64,000 nt of DNA from contig NZ_AEUW02000001.1 in the NCBI RefSeq assembly GCF_000187995.2, positions 744,001 through 808,000 on the forward strand, given 5' to 3'. Numbering within the stretch: the stretch's first letter is position 1; each line of letters opens with the position of its first letter. Made by a program: the position numbers and the translations under genes. This document shows positions 56,061 through 64,000 of this stretch, one piece after another. Below the pieces are notes generated by a model that was not told the DNA's origin, did no database searches, and worked only from the letters and a program-made list of their open reading frames with translations. The DNA comes from Streptococcus macacae NCTC 11558 (lineage in GTDB: Bacteria; Bacillota; Bacilli; Lactobacillales; Streptococcaceae).

Positions 56061-56690
56061 TCATTCTTGCCAATTACTTTGATTTTCTTTAAATTTCTTG
56101 AGCAGAGCCAAACCGTCAGCATTAATATATCCTTGTACTTTAGCTACTTTTATTAATTCTGAATAGTTTGAAAGAGTGACAAGTTTAAGTCCTGCTTTTT
56201 CAAAATTTTCTGTTGCTTTTGGCAGTTCATAAGTAAAGATCGCCACAACTCCAAGGACATCTGCTCCTTCACGCTCTGCTGCAGCAACAGCTTCAAGAAC
56301 AGAGCCTCCTGTTGAAATCAAGTCTTCAATGACCACCATTTTCTGTCCTTTAATAAGACGGCCTTCAACTTGATTACCTGCTCCATGATTTTTTGGTTTA
56401 CTGCGGATATAAGTAAAAGGCAGCCCCATCTTATCTGCAACAATCGCACCATGTGGAATACCTGCTGTGGCTGTTCCGGCAATGACTTCTGTTTGAGGAA
56501 ATACTTCCTTAATTTTTTCCACAAAACCATTTTCAATAAGGGTGCGGGTTTCAGGATAAGAAAGCGTGATACGGTTATCGGTATAAATTGGAGATTGGAT
56601 ACCTGAAGCCCAGGTAAAAGGTGATTCTGGTTTCAAATACACCGCTTTAATATCCAATAAGTCACGGGCAATATCTTTGGCTAATGTCAT
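56061..56690 (-). CDS. pyrE: Orotate phosphoribosyltransferase
   Basis: 209 residues. It joins orotate and PRPP to give orotidine-5'-phosphate. The PRPP-binding motif reads [18 protein letters not shown], with [13 protein letters not shown] and IRSKPKNHG as flexible-loop and substrate elements. It is last of pyrK-pyrD-pyrF-pyrE (gap 69 nt from pyrF), so control comes from the PyrR attenuator at 59182-59282. SD is AAAGGAG. Confidence 0.96.
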   Translation of the reverse strand: MTLAKDIARDLLDIKAVYLKPESPFTWASGIQSPIYTDNRITLSYPETRTLIENGFVEKIKEVFPQTEVIAGTATAGIPHGAIVADKMGLPFTYIRSKPKNHGAGNQVEGRLIKGQKMVVIEDLISTGGSVLEAVAAAEREGADVLGVVAIFTYELPKATENFEKAGLKLVTLSNYSELIKVAKVQGYINADGLALLKKFKENQSNWQE

Positions 56691-56759
56691 GATATATCTC
56701 CTTTAAAATATTTTTCATTTCTGTAAAGAACTCTTTTAGCTTTATCTTAAATTTTTTAA

Positions 56760-58386
<1,627 letters not shown>

Positions 58387-59163
58387 CTAGTCTAAAACAA
58401 TCTGACCTATTTTAAAGACGGGACCTTCCTTGCAAACACGTAAATTTTGAGCAGCTGCTTGATCTTTAACATGAACAACACAGGCATAACAAGCTCCCAT
58501 ACCGCAAGCCATTCGTGATTCAGTTGAGATATAAGCATGTGGGTGATTAGCGAAATGCTTGTCAACATATTTCAGCATCCCAGGAGCACCGCAAGCATAG
58601 ACAGCATCTGCTTGAATGGTCATCTTATCAATAACAGCTGAGACGTAGCCTTTTTGGCCATAGGAACCATCATCTGTTGTTACGGTCACTTTAGCGTACT
58701 GTTTCAGTTTATCTTCCAAGATAAGGGCCTCTTTATTGGCAAAGCCTAAAACAGCTATAACTTCAACACCTTTTTCATACAGCTCTCTAGCGAGTGCCAG
58801 CAAAGGCGGCACACCAATCCCGCCTCCTATCAAAAGGGCTGTTTGTCCCTTAAGCAGAAAGGAAGTATCAAAACCATTCCCTTGAGGACCCAAGCAATCC
58901 AGCCTGCTGCCTTCTTTCAGAAGCGAAAAAGCAGCCGTTCCTTCACCTTCTATACGATAAATGATAGTAGCTTCTTTAGCCTCCCGGTCAATCTCAGATA
59001 TAGATATTGGACGGCGCAAGAGCTTAGTTGCATCGGGTACACGGATATGGAGAAACTGACCGACTGCCATTTCTTCAACTAAATCACCAGACAGCGTCAT
59101 CTCAAAAATACGCGGTGCAATTTCTCTCTGCCTAACCAGCATCATATCTTCTTTTAGAATCAT
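58387..59163 (-). CDS. pyrK: Dihydroorotate dehydrogenase B, electron-transfer subunit
   Basis: 258 residues: N-terminal FAD-binding barrel with RRPISIS, NAD-binding domain GGGIGVPPLLALA, and a C-terminal 2Fe-2S site (four Cys in MACGMGACYACVVHV and RVCKEGPVF). It takes electrons from PyrD to NAD+. First gene of the pyrKDFE operon. The leader upstream holds a consensus promoter, a PyrR-binding loop and an attenuator. The start is taken at ATG 59163 with a weak SD; codons 7-8 are also ATG. Confidence 0.95.
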   Translation of the reverse strand: MILKEDMMLVRQREIAPRIFEMTLSGDLVEEMAVGQFLHIRVPDATKLLRRPISISEIDREAKEATIIYRIEGEGTAAFSLLKEGSRLDCLGPQGNGFDTSFLLKGQTALLIGGGIGVPPLLALARELYEKGVEVIAVLGFANKEALILEDKLKQYAKVTVTTDDGSYGQKGYVSAVIDKMTIQADAVYACGAPGMLKYVDKHFANHPHAYISTESRMACGMGACYACVVHVKDQAAAQNLRVCKEGPVFKIGQIVLD

Positions 59164-59181
59164 AGCTCTTGCCTTTCTATG

Positions 59182-59208
59182 AAAAAAACCTTACCAGCAG
59201 GCAAGGTT
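59182..59208 (-). terminator. pyr operon attenuator (intrinsic terminator in the leader)
   Basis: Minus strand: AACCTTGCC / GGTAAGGTT stem (one G-U pair) with loop TGCT and seven U's, ending about 20 nt before pyrK. It sits downstream of the PyrR-binding loop. An alternative hairpin GGCAGAA / TTCTGCC (about 59221-59240) lies between. Confidence 0.85.
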
Positions 59209-59252
59209 GCACAAAAAGCTGGCAGAATACAGCTTCTGCCTTTTAACACGAT

Positions 59253-59282
59253 ATTCCTTGACAGCCTCTCTGGACCAGATTA
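59253..59282 (-). promoter_or_regulatory. PyrR-binding anti-antiterminator loop
   Basis: Minus strand contains TCCAGAGAGGCTGTCAAGG, matching the conserved PyrR RNA motif (UCCAGAGAGGCU). PyrR with UMP would stabilise this loop and favour the attenuator. Known for pyr operons in Bacillus and lactic acid bacteria. Confidence 0.88.
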
Positions 59283-59302
59283 AAGGTTATTTAATTTTTT
59301 AT

Positions 59303-59331
59303 ATTATAGCCTTTAATCATAAAAATGTCAA
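59303..59331 (-). promoter_or_regulatory. pyrKDFE promoter (full consensus)
   Basis: Minus strand: TTGACA (complement of 59326-59331), 17-bp spacer, TATAAT (complement of 59303-59308). Confidence 0.92.
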
Positions 59332-59378
59332 ATAAAGTCAGCAAAACGAAATAGCCTGAATCTTTTTAAATACTGCTT

Positions 59379-60401
59379 TTACTCCCTTTTGCCGCTTCCT
59401 ATGATTTTCTGAGGATAAAGGAAGAAAGTCAAAAGAGGAATTTTCTTAAAAATAGAAACAGCCAGGCTAATCACAAACCAACCTCCTGCAATACCAAACA
59501 GCAAATGGAGCCATAAGGCTTCAATGCCTAGTTTGAACAAGACAATACGGATGACACTGATAATAGGAGCATGCAGAATATAAATAGCTAAGCTGTCTTT
59601 GCCTTTAGCCACAAAATAAGGAGCAAACTTAGTCTTATCCAGCATAGGATAAAGAGCAAAAGCCAGTAAAACACTAACCATAAAAATAAGCCCCCAAAGT
59701 CCCGGCCTATCATAGCTAGTATAGTGGGTAAAACCTTGCTTTTGCCAGAACCACATAAAAGCAGCTAGGCTAAAAAAGCAAGGAAGAAAGACACAACTAG
59801 CGGTCTTCCAGGAATTAAAACGATAATTGATCTCACGCAAAAAACTGCCCAACATGAAAAAGAAAGACCATAACAATAACTTTTGTAAGAGATAAATAGG
59901 AAGAGGAAACAGCAAGGCTGCTGCAAAACCTATTGCTGTGAAGGCAAAGAGCCATTTCTTATTTTTAATAAAAATGGAAAGCAAACCCAAAACCAGATAA
60001 ATGGCCCATAAAACGTAAAGATACCATGAAACTCCTAAAGGCATTTTATAAATAGCCAGTAAGTCTGAAAGTCTAGCAGGGTCGCGCACAGCGCTTCCGC
60101 CAGCCCGCTGCAAAGCAAACTGAATAACAGAATAAAACAAATAAGGAATACCTAACACAAGAGTCTTCTTTTTAACATAGTGCCAATAACTTTTCCCATC
60201 AGCCAGCGGTTGGAAAAAATAGCCCGATAAAGCAAAAAATACCGGAATATGAAAAATGTAGAGAAGCTCAATAATAAATAAGAATCCCCTGTTATAAACT
60301 TCAAAACGTCCTGACTGCAAAAGACCCAAATTAACATGGCCCAAAAAAACCAAAAAAATTGTCAGTCCCTTCCCAAAATCAATCCATTCAATGCGTTTCA
60401 T
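59379..60401 (-). CDS. Acyltransferase family 3 membrane protein
   Basis: 340 residues, about ten helices. The N-terminal signature IEWIDFGKGLTIFLVFLGHVN and the FFALSGYFF motif belong to acyltransferase_3 (OafA/WecH-like) proteins that O-acetylate surface polysaccharides or other envelope sugars. It is downstream of the glycosyltransferase gene at 60440 (38-nt gap) and ends before the pyr promoter. The substrate is unknown; context suggests decoration of the same surface polysaccharide. Confidence 0.85.
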   Translation of the reverse strand: MKRIEWIDFGKGLTIFLVFLGHVNLGLLQSGRFEVYNRGFLFIIELLYIFHIPVFFALSGYFFQPLADGKSYWHYVKKKTLVLGIPYLFYSVIQFALQRAGGSAVRDPARLSDLLAIYKMPLGVSWYLYVLWAIYLVLGLLSIFIKNKKWLFAFTAIGFAAALLFPLPIYLLQKLLLWSFFFMLGSFLREINYRFNSWKTASCVFLPCFFSLAAFMWFWQKQGFTHYTSYDRPGLWGLIFMVSVLLAFALYPMLDKTKFAPYFVAKGKDSLAIYILHAPIISVIRIVLFKLGIEALWLHLLFGIAGGWFVISLAVSIFKKIPLLTFFLYPQKIIGSGKRE

Positions 60402-60439
60402 TAATACTCCTTAATACAATAGCAATAAACTGTATTGTG

Positions 60440-61489
60440 CTATAGTTGTTTTTTTAAGAACAAGCCAGCACGAATAGACTGGCCTATTTTTTTAGCTCCT
60501 TGCAGCAAAACTTGATAATCTTTTTCAGATAGCTGCCTCATCTTTTCATCCAATTCAAATAAGCTGCTTACGCTAATACCGCAGTGATTTTTTTTGACAA
60601 AATCAGCAAGTGCAGATTCTGACCAAACAATAACTGGCAAGCCTGACGCTAAATAGAGAGAAGCTTTATGAGAATTATTAAAACGAAGATAGTCTCCAAA
60701 CATACCTGTACAGGTATCAGCACTAGGGCCATCCCAAACGAGTCCAAAGCTTCCTGACAAATGAAAGGGCAGCTCATCTGGAAAAAAGGAACCTTTATAA
60801 GAAATATTAGCCGTATTTTGGTCATCATAACCAACACCATAGAGATTAAACTGAGGGGTTTTTGGTAAATGATAAAGGAAACCTGATTTTTCAGCAGCTA
60901 AATTTCCTGCTATAACAAGAGGTAAATCTTTAGCTACTGTTGCTATTTTACCTCCCTTATATTTTGGAATTAAATAGTCAAAAATGTCAAGCGAGGATAA
61001 TTTTTGAGCGTCTATTTTTTTCTGAATAAGAACGGCTTTCATTTTATCATTATGGACAATAATGCGATCAGCATTCTTTAAAACAGTCATTTCTTGCAGC
61101 CAAAGTCTCAGCCGGTGCTTGAGTGATAAATGACGTTTATCATTAGCAAAACGCAGACTCTCCAGATCGTGAATCAGGACAAAGACCTTTATCCCTTTTT
61201 TTCTTAGCTGCTTCAAGACTCTTGAAAAAAAGATAGTGTGATTAATGATGGGAAACTGAATAAGGAGATTATCTCCGGACTTTAAAGGTGAAAAAGCTTT
61301 TTTAAAAATACGATATTTATAAAAATGTGCTCTTTTTCCTAAAGGCTCTATAGTATCTTCCTTTATGCTGACTGATATAGGAGAATAATGCAAGGAGGCA
61401 AGAATAGCATTAACATCATCTCTAGCTTTATTACCAGCATTTTTTTGATTATAAGTATATAAAATACTTTCTTTTAAATAATAATTCAT
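60440..61489 (-). CDS. Glycosyltransferase, galactofuranosyltransferase-like
   Basis: 349 residues with GT-B style features: KVFVLIHDLESLR, DRIIVHNDKMKAVL, KSGFLYHLP, GLVWDGPSADTCTG and the C-terminal nucleotide-binding region SLYLASGLPVIVWSESALADF. The combination resembles streptococcal beta-1,6-galactofuranosyltransferases (WbbI/GlfT-like), but the sugar is not certain. The gap to the Stealth-family gene upstream is 5 nt, indicating one operon. Confidence 0.75.
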   Translation of the reverse strand: MNYYLKESILYTYNQKNAGNKARDDVNAILASLHYSPISVSIKEDTIEPLGKRAHFYKYRIFKKAFSPLKSGDNLLIQFPIINHTIFFSRVLKQLRKKGIKVFVLIHDLESLRFANDKRHLSLKHRLRLWLQEMTVLKNADRIIVHNDKMKAVLIQKKIDAQKLSSLDIFDYLIPKYKGGKIATVAKDLPLVIAGNLAAEKSGFLYHLPKTPQFNLYGVGYDDQNTANISYKGSFFPDELPFHLSGSFGLVWDGPSADTCTGMFGDYLRFNNSHKASLYLASGLPVIVWSESALADFVKKNHCGISVSSLFELDEKMRQLSEKDYQVLLQGAKKIGQSIRAGLFLKKQL

Positions 61490-61494
61490 GGTGC

Positions 61495-62484
61495 TTACTT
61501 TTCAAAATGTGATTTTACAGGATAATATTTTAGTAATAAATCCTGAAGGTATTTCAAATTTTCTACGTCTATATCAACTGTATCGTTTATACAGATCATT
61601 TTAACCTTTCGGCTTTTAAACAGTCTAGGCAAACGACCTACTTCATTAATCGTTAAAAATGCCCCTTTATTTTGCTCAAAAGGTTCAAATTGGTTTGTCT
61701 CAATTTGCCAATAATGACAAATATATTGATTAACATCAGTAGCATAATTTCGAATATGGTTACAGCTAGCAGTGCCTAAGGTCTCTTTTTCTTTAGTCCA
61801 CAACAGATCTAAAGTAGATTTGCGAATAGGTGCTGGAAGATGCGGATTATGATAACCTGTAATATCCCAGGGCAGTAAAAATATATTTTTAAAAAGATAC
61901 TTGCCGTACTTAAAAGTAAAAAATTTAAACGGCGACTCTTTTAATGCCTTTTTCGCAGGAAAATGGCGCTTTATTAATTTAACATTATTAAATAAGAGCT
62001 GATCAAAAGCTTCTGCAGGAACAATGGCATTGTAAACCGCCATAAGCTTAGGTTTCCCATCTACAAAAAAATCTTCTGGTCTAACATCATTAACTAAAAA
62101 CATATCATCATTAAAGAGCACAAACTGTTCAGATAATTCAGGAATACGGTGCAAATTAAGTTCAATCGCTGCAGCATTAAAAGTCGGTAAATATTCTTTT
62201 GGCATAAAGTCAGCATGCTTAACAAGATTTAATTTAGGGTGTGCTGCATCAAGCCAATCAGGTACTTGCCCATTGGTTACTAAATGGATTTTATGGACCC
62301 AAGGCGCATGTTTTTCCACCATTCGAAACCAATAATGAAAAGTGCCATAATCTCTATACAGTTTATCATTTTCAACTGTTTTGTCAGCATTCTTGGTAAA
62401 TTTTGCTTTTTCCTCTAGCCACTCTTTATCGTTATCATCTACCCACAAGACAACGAAATCAATTTTTTCGATTGCTCTCACCAC
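61495..62484 (-). CDS. Stealth-family polysaccharide phosphotransferase
   Basis: 329 residues. Stealth conserved regions are clear: CR1 IDFVVLWVDDNDKEW, CR2 DYGTFHYWFRMVEKHAPWVH and LVTNGQVPDWLD, FNDDMFLVNDV, and CR3/CR4 around HIRNYATDVNQY. Such enzymes transfer hexose-1-phosphate to build phosphodiester-linked capsule-type polymers. The start is GTG (complement of 62482-62484 or the next codon); a stop lies in frame just upstream and no ATG is near. The SD is weak, and it follows the GT14-like gene after 21 nt. Confidence 0.85.
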   Translation of the reverse strand: MVRAIEKIDFVVLWVDDNDKEWLEEKAKFTKNADKTVENDKLYRDYGTFHYWFRMVEKHAPWVHKIHLVTNGQVPDWLDAAHPKLNLVKHADFMPKEYLPTFNAAAIELNLHRIPELSEQFVLFNDDMFLVNDVRPEDFFVDGKPKLMAVYNAIVPAEAFDQLLFNNVKLIKRHFPAKKALKESPFKFFTFKYGKYLFKNIFLLPWDITGYHNPHLPAPIRKSTLDLLWTKEKETLGTASCNHIRNYATDVNQYICHYWQIETNQFEPFEQNKGAFLTINEVGRLPRLFKSRKVKMICINDTVDIDVENLKYLQDLLLKYYPVKSHFEK

Positions 62485-62505
62485 TTTCTAACGAATAAGA
62501 TCATT

Positions 62506-63444
62506 TTAATTTCTTTTTTTAGTTAAACGAAGAATAAAATCGAAAAGTTCATCTTCCTCGGATAGATCAAACTTTCGTGTGAAAAAATAGCCTTTATCAG
62601 CAAGCCTTTGCAATTGCCTTTTATCCTCCTTGCTATTAGTCCAGACATAAGGATTACCATCCCACCAATTAACAAACCTCAAGTTTGCCTGATATTCATC
62701 TGGAATATTTTGCTTGATAGTATTGTCAAAGACATCATTGTCAAAACCAAATTTATTTAAGAAAAGGGGCAAAAAGACTTCATCTGGTATAAACGTTTTC
62801 CCAAAAGTCTTAAAGACCCACTCTTTATGTTCCAATAAAGAAAGGACAACATCTTCTGGAAGGCTTGCCCATTGACTAGCTTTCATAGGCTTTAAATGAT
62901 ATTTTTTTAATAAATTAACACCCATGATTTTTTGAATGCTGACTTCCAAAAAACGATATAGTTTAAACAAACCCTTGCCAAATACTCCAGGAATAGTTCT
63001 TGGTGTAAAAGCTTCAAAAAAATGATAGTACTTTAAACGATTGATATTTTCAGGATCGCCTTCTAAAGTCATACGATTTAAAAAAATGGACTGAGAATGT
63101 TCATCAAAAAACTGATGAATTCGATCTTGATGAACAATAGGTAAATCTGAACCAGACAGTAAATGGTAAAAATGATAGCGGCCATACAGTTTTGCTCTTT
63201 CAAACAGTAAAAACTCTGCTTTAACCTGTGAAAAGCCGCCCCAATAGATGGCTTTTCGATCTGTTAGTAGCAGGTTTGACTGCTTGCTAGCATCCTCAAG
63301 CATGTGCTTATCTTCTTCTGTAAAGTTTGCTTTAGCATCTATATGGACAAAGATATCATTTCTAGGATCATCTAATAAAGAGATTAGAAAGGCAAGTTGC
63401 TGAAAATTGGCATGTGCCATGATCAAATAAGCATGTTTCATCAT
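62506..63444 (-). CDS. Glycosyltransferase family 14-like (core-2/I-branching type)
   Basis: 312 residues. The N-terminal HAYLIMAHANFQQLAFLI, DIFVHIDAK, YWGGFSQVKAE and LLSGSDLPI are typical of bacterial beta-1,6-N-acetylglucosaminyltransferase-like proteins (GT14). It is likely cytoplasmic or peripheral. The start ATG overlaps the preceding glycosyltransferase stop by 4 nt. Part of the surface-polysaccharide operon with the Stealth and GT genes downstream. Confidence 0.82.
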   Translation of the reverse strand: MMKHAYLIMAHANFQQLAFLISLLDDPRNDIFVHIDAKANFTEEDKHMLEDASKQSNLLLTDRKAIYWGGFSQVKAEFLLFERAKLYGRYHFYHLLSGSDLPIVHQDRIHQFFDEHSQSIFLNRMTLEGDPENINRLKYYHFFEAFTPRTIPGVFGKGLFKLYRFLEVSIQKIMGVNLLKKYHLKPMKASQWASLPEDVVLSLLEHKEWVFKTFGKTFIPDEVFLPLFLNKFGFDNDVFDNTIKQNIPDEYQANLRFVNWWDGNPYVWTNSKEDKRQLQRLADKGYFFTRKFDLSEEDELFDFILRLTKKRN

Positions 63445-64000
63445 TTTTTAACTACCGATTTTATTTTAGTAAGGCGATTGATTAGACTGGCAAAAAAGAA
63501 ATAATGACTCGCATAGAGTCTAATTAATAGCTTTCGATTAAAGGGCAGAGGTGCTCTGAGCAAAGCCGATTTGTTTTGTTTTAACTGCTGAGATAGAGTT
63601 TCAATTTCTTTTTTAAAACTGACTTTTAGGGAATTAAACTGCGGTGATAAGGATATTTCCGTTAAGAGAGCAAAATCGGCCCTCTGACGGTTGATTTCGG
63701 CCCAGGCAATATAATCAGGGCTGCCGGTTTTACGAGCTTCTGCTAGCACTATATCCCAACCTTTTAAGACATCAAAATGTTTAGAAGAAAATTGAGCTGT
63801 TAATCCCTGCTCATTGCTAAAATAATGGTAGACGATTTTATCGGTGACAATAATCTTTTGAGCTTTTAAAATATAACGAAAGGTTGTGGGAACATCTTCA
63901 GCATAAAATCCTTTAGGGTAACGAATTCCCTCAACCACCTGACGTTTATAAAGTTTATTCCAAACATAATACTCAATAGACTGACTGCCTATTTTAAAAT
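63441..64000 (-). CDS. Glycosyltransferase family 2, C-terminal part (runs off the right edge)
   Basis: Open to the window edge; the visible part begins FKIGSQSIEYYVWNKLYKRQ and continues GIRYPKGFYAEDVPTTFRYI. The WNKLYKR and GFYAEDVPTT elements are typical of GT2 (GT-A fold) enzymes of the capsule/teichoic acid type, the ED pair being the catalytic-base region. The nucleotide-binding N-terminus is outside. A GTG at 63938 is not the true start because the frame stays open upstream with conserved residues. Confidence 0.85.
   Translation of the reverse strand, partial: FKIGSQSIEYYVWNKLYKRQVVEGIRYPKGFYAEDVPTTFRYILKAQKIIVTDKIVYHYFSNEQGLTAQFSSKHFDVLKGWDIVLAEARKTGSPDYIAWAEINRQRADFALLTEISLSPQFNSLKVSFKKEIETLSQQLKQNKSALLRAPLPFNRKLLIRLYASHYFFFASLINRLTKIKSVVKK

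Overview
The window is chromosomal DNA of a low-GC Gram-positive coccus, almost certainly Streptococcus and most probably S. mutans. The evidence is the housekeeping gene content and order (glmS, pyk-pfkA-dnaE, ssrA, rpsA, ilvE, parC/parE, plsY, pyrC, ung, pyrKDFE), the tmRNA tag AKNNNSYAVAA, the NagR-type operators at glmS and a RUP-like streptococcal MITE. The species call is inferred from remembered gene orders, not from a database comparison.

Layout. (1) 1-2070: 5' part of glmS with a well-formed promoter between two NagR-like operators, a catalytically dead signal-peptidase-I homologue, a small GlsB-type membrane protein, then a RUP-like element. (2) About 2.1-33.9 kb: an accessory island lying between the glmS/signal-peptidase group and pyk. 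All of it is on the minus strand except one tiny peptide gene. It encodes a type II thioesterase, a collinear NRPS/PKS assembly line (C-A-PCP; KS-AT-ACP; C-A-PCP-C-A-PCP; KS-decayed AT-carrier; C-A-MT-PCP-R), a dissociated type II set (KR, ACP, KS, a chain-length-factor-like KS, DH), a membrane protein, an ABC exporter and an Sfp-type phosphopantetheinyl transferase. Its right end carries an Rgg-family regulator and an unannotated 21-codon hydrophobic peptide resembling an SHP pheromone precursor. (3) 34-64 kb: core genes for glycolysis, replication, a YtrA-type ABC operon, tmRNA, three tRNAs, ribosomal protein S1, branched-chain aminotransferase, topoisomerase IV, plsY, pyrimidine synthesis under a PyrR-type attenuator, and the start of a surface-polysaccharide locus.

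How the island probably works (inference). ACP, KS, CLF, KR and DH form a highly reducing type II PKS that builds an unsaturated acyl chain on the free ACP. The first condensation domain takes this chain. The line then adds glycine (code DILQLGVIW), a malonate unit, two residues of uncertain identity, a second malonate unit and N-methyl-threonine (code DFWNIGMVH plus an embedded methyltransferase). A terminal reductase releases the product as an aldehyde or alcohol. The product would be an acylated, partly polyketide lipopeptide. It might correspond to mutanofactin-type or other known S. mutans hybrid clusters, but that cannot be decided here.

The most interesting signal is regulatory. The same near-palindrome (consensus about TTTCATATTYGAAA) lies 36-37 bp upstream of the -10 centre at three promoters with poor -35 boxes: the peptide gene, the big biosynthetic operon, and the exporter/PPTase operon. 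This suggests one Rgg-peptide quorum-sensing switch controlling synthesis, carrier activation and export together.
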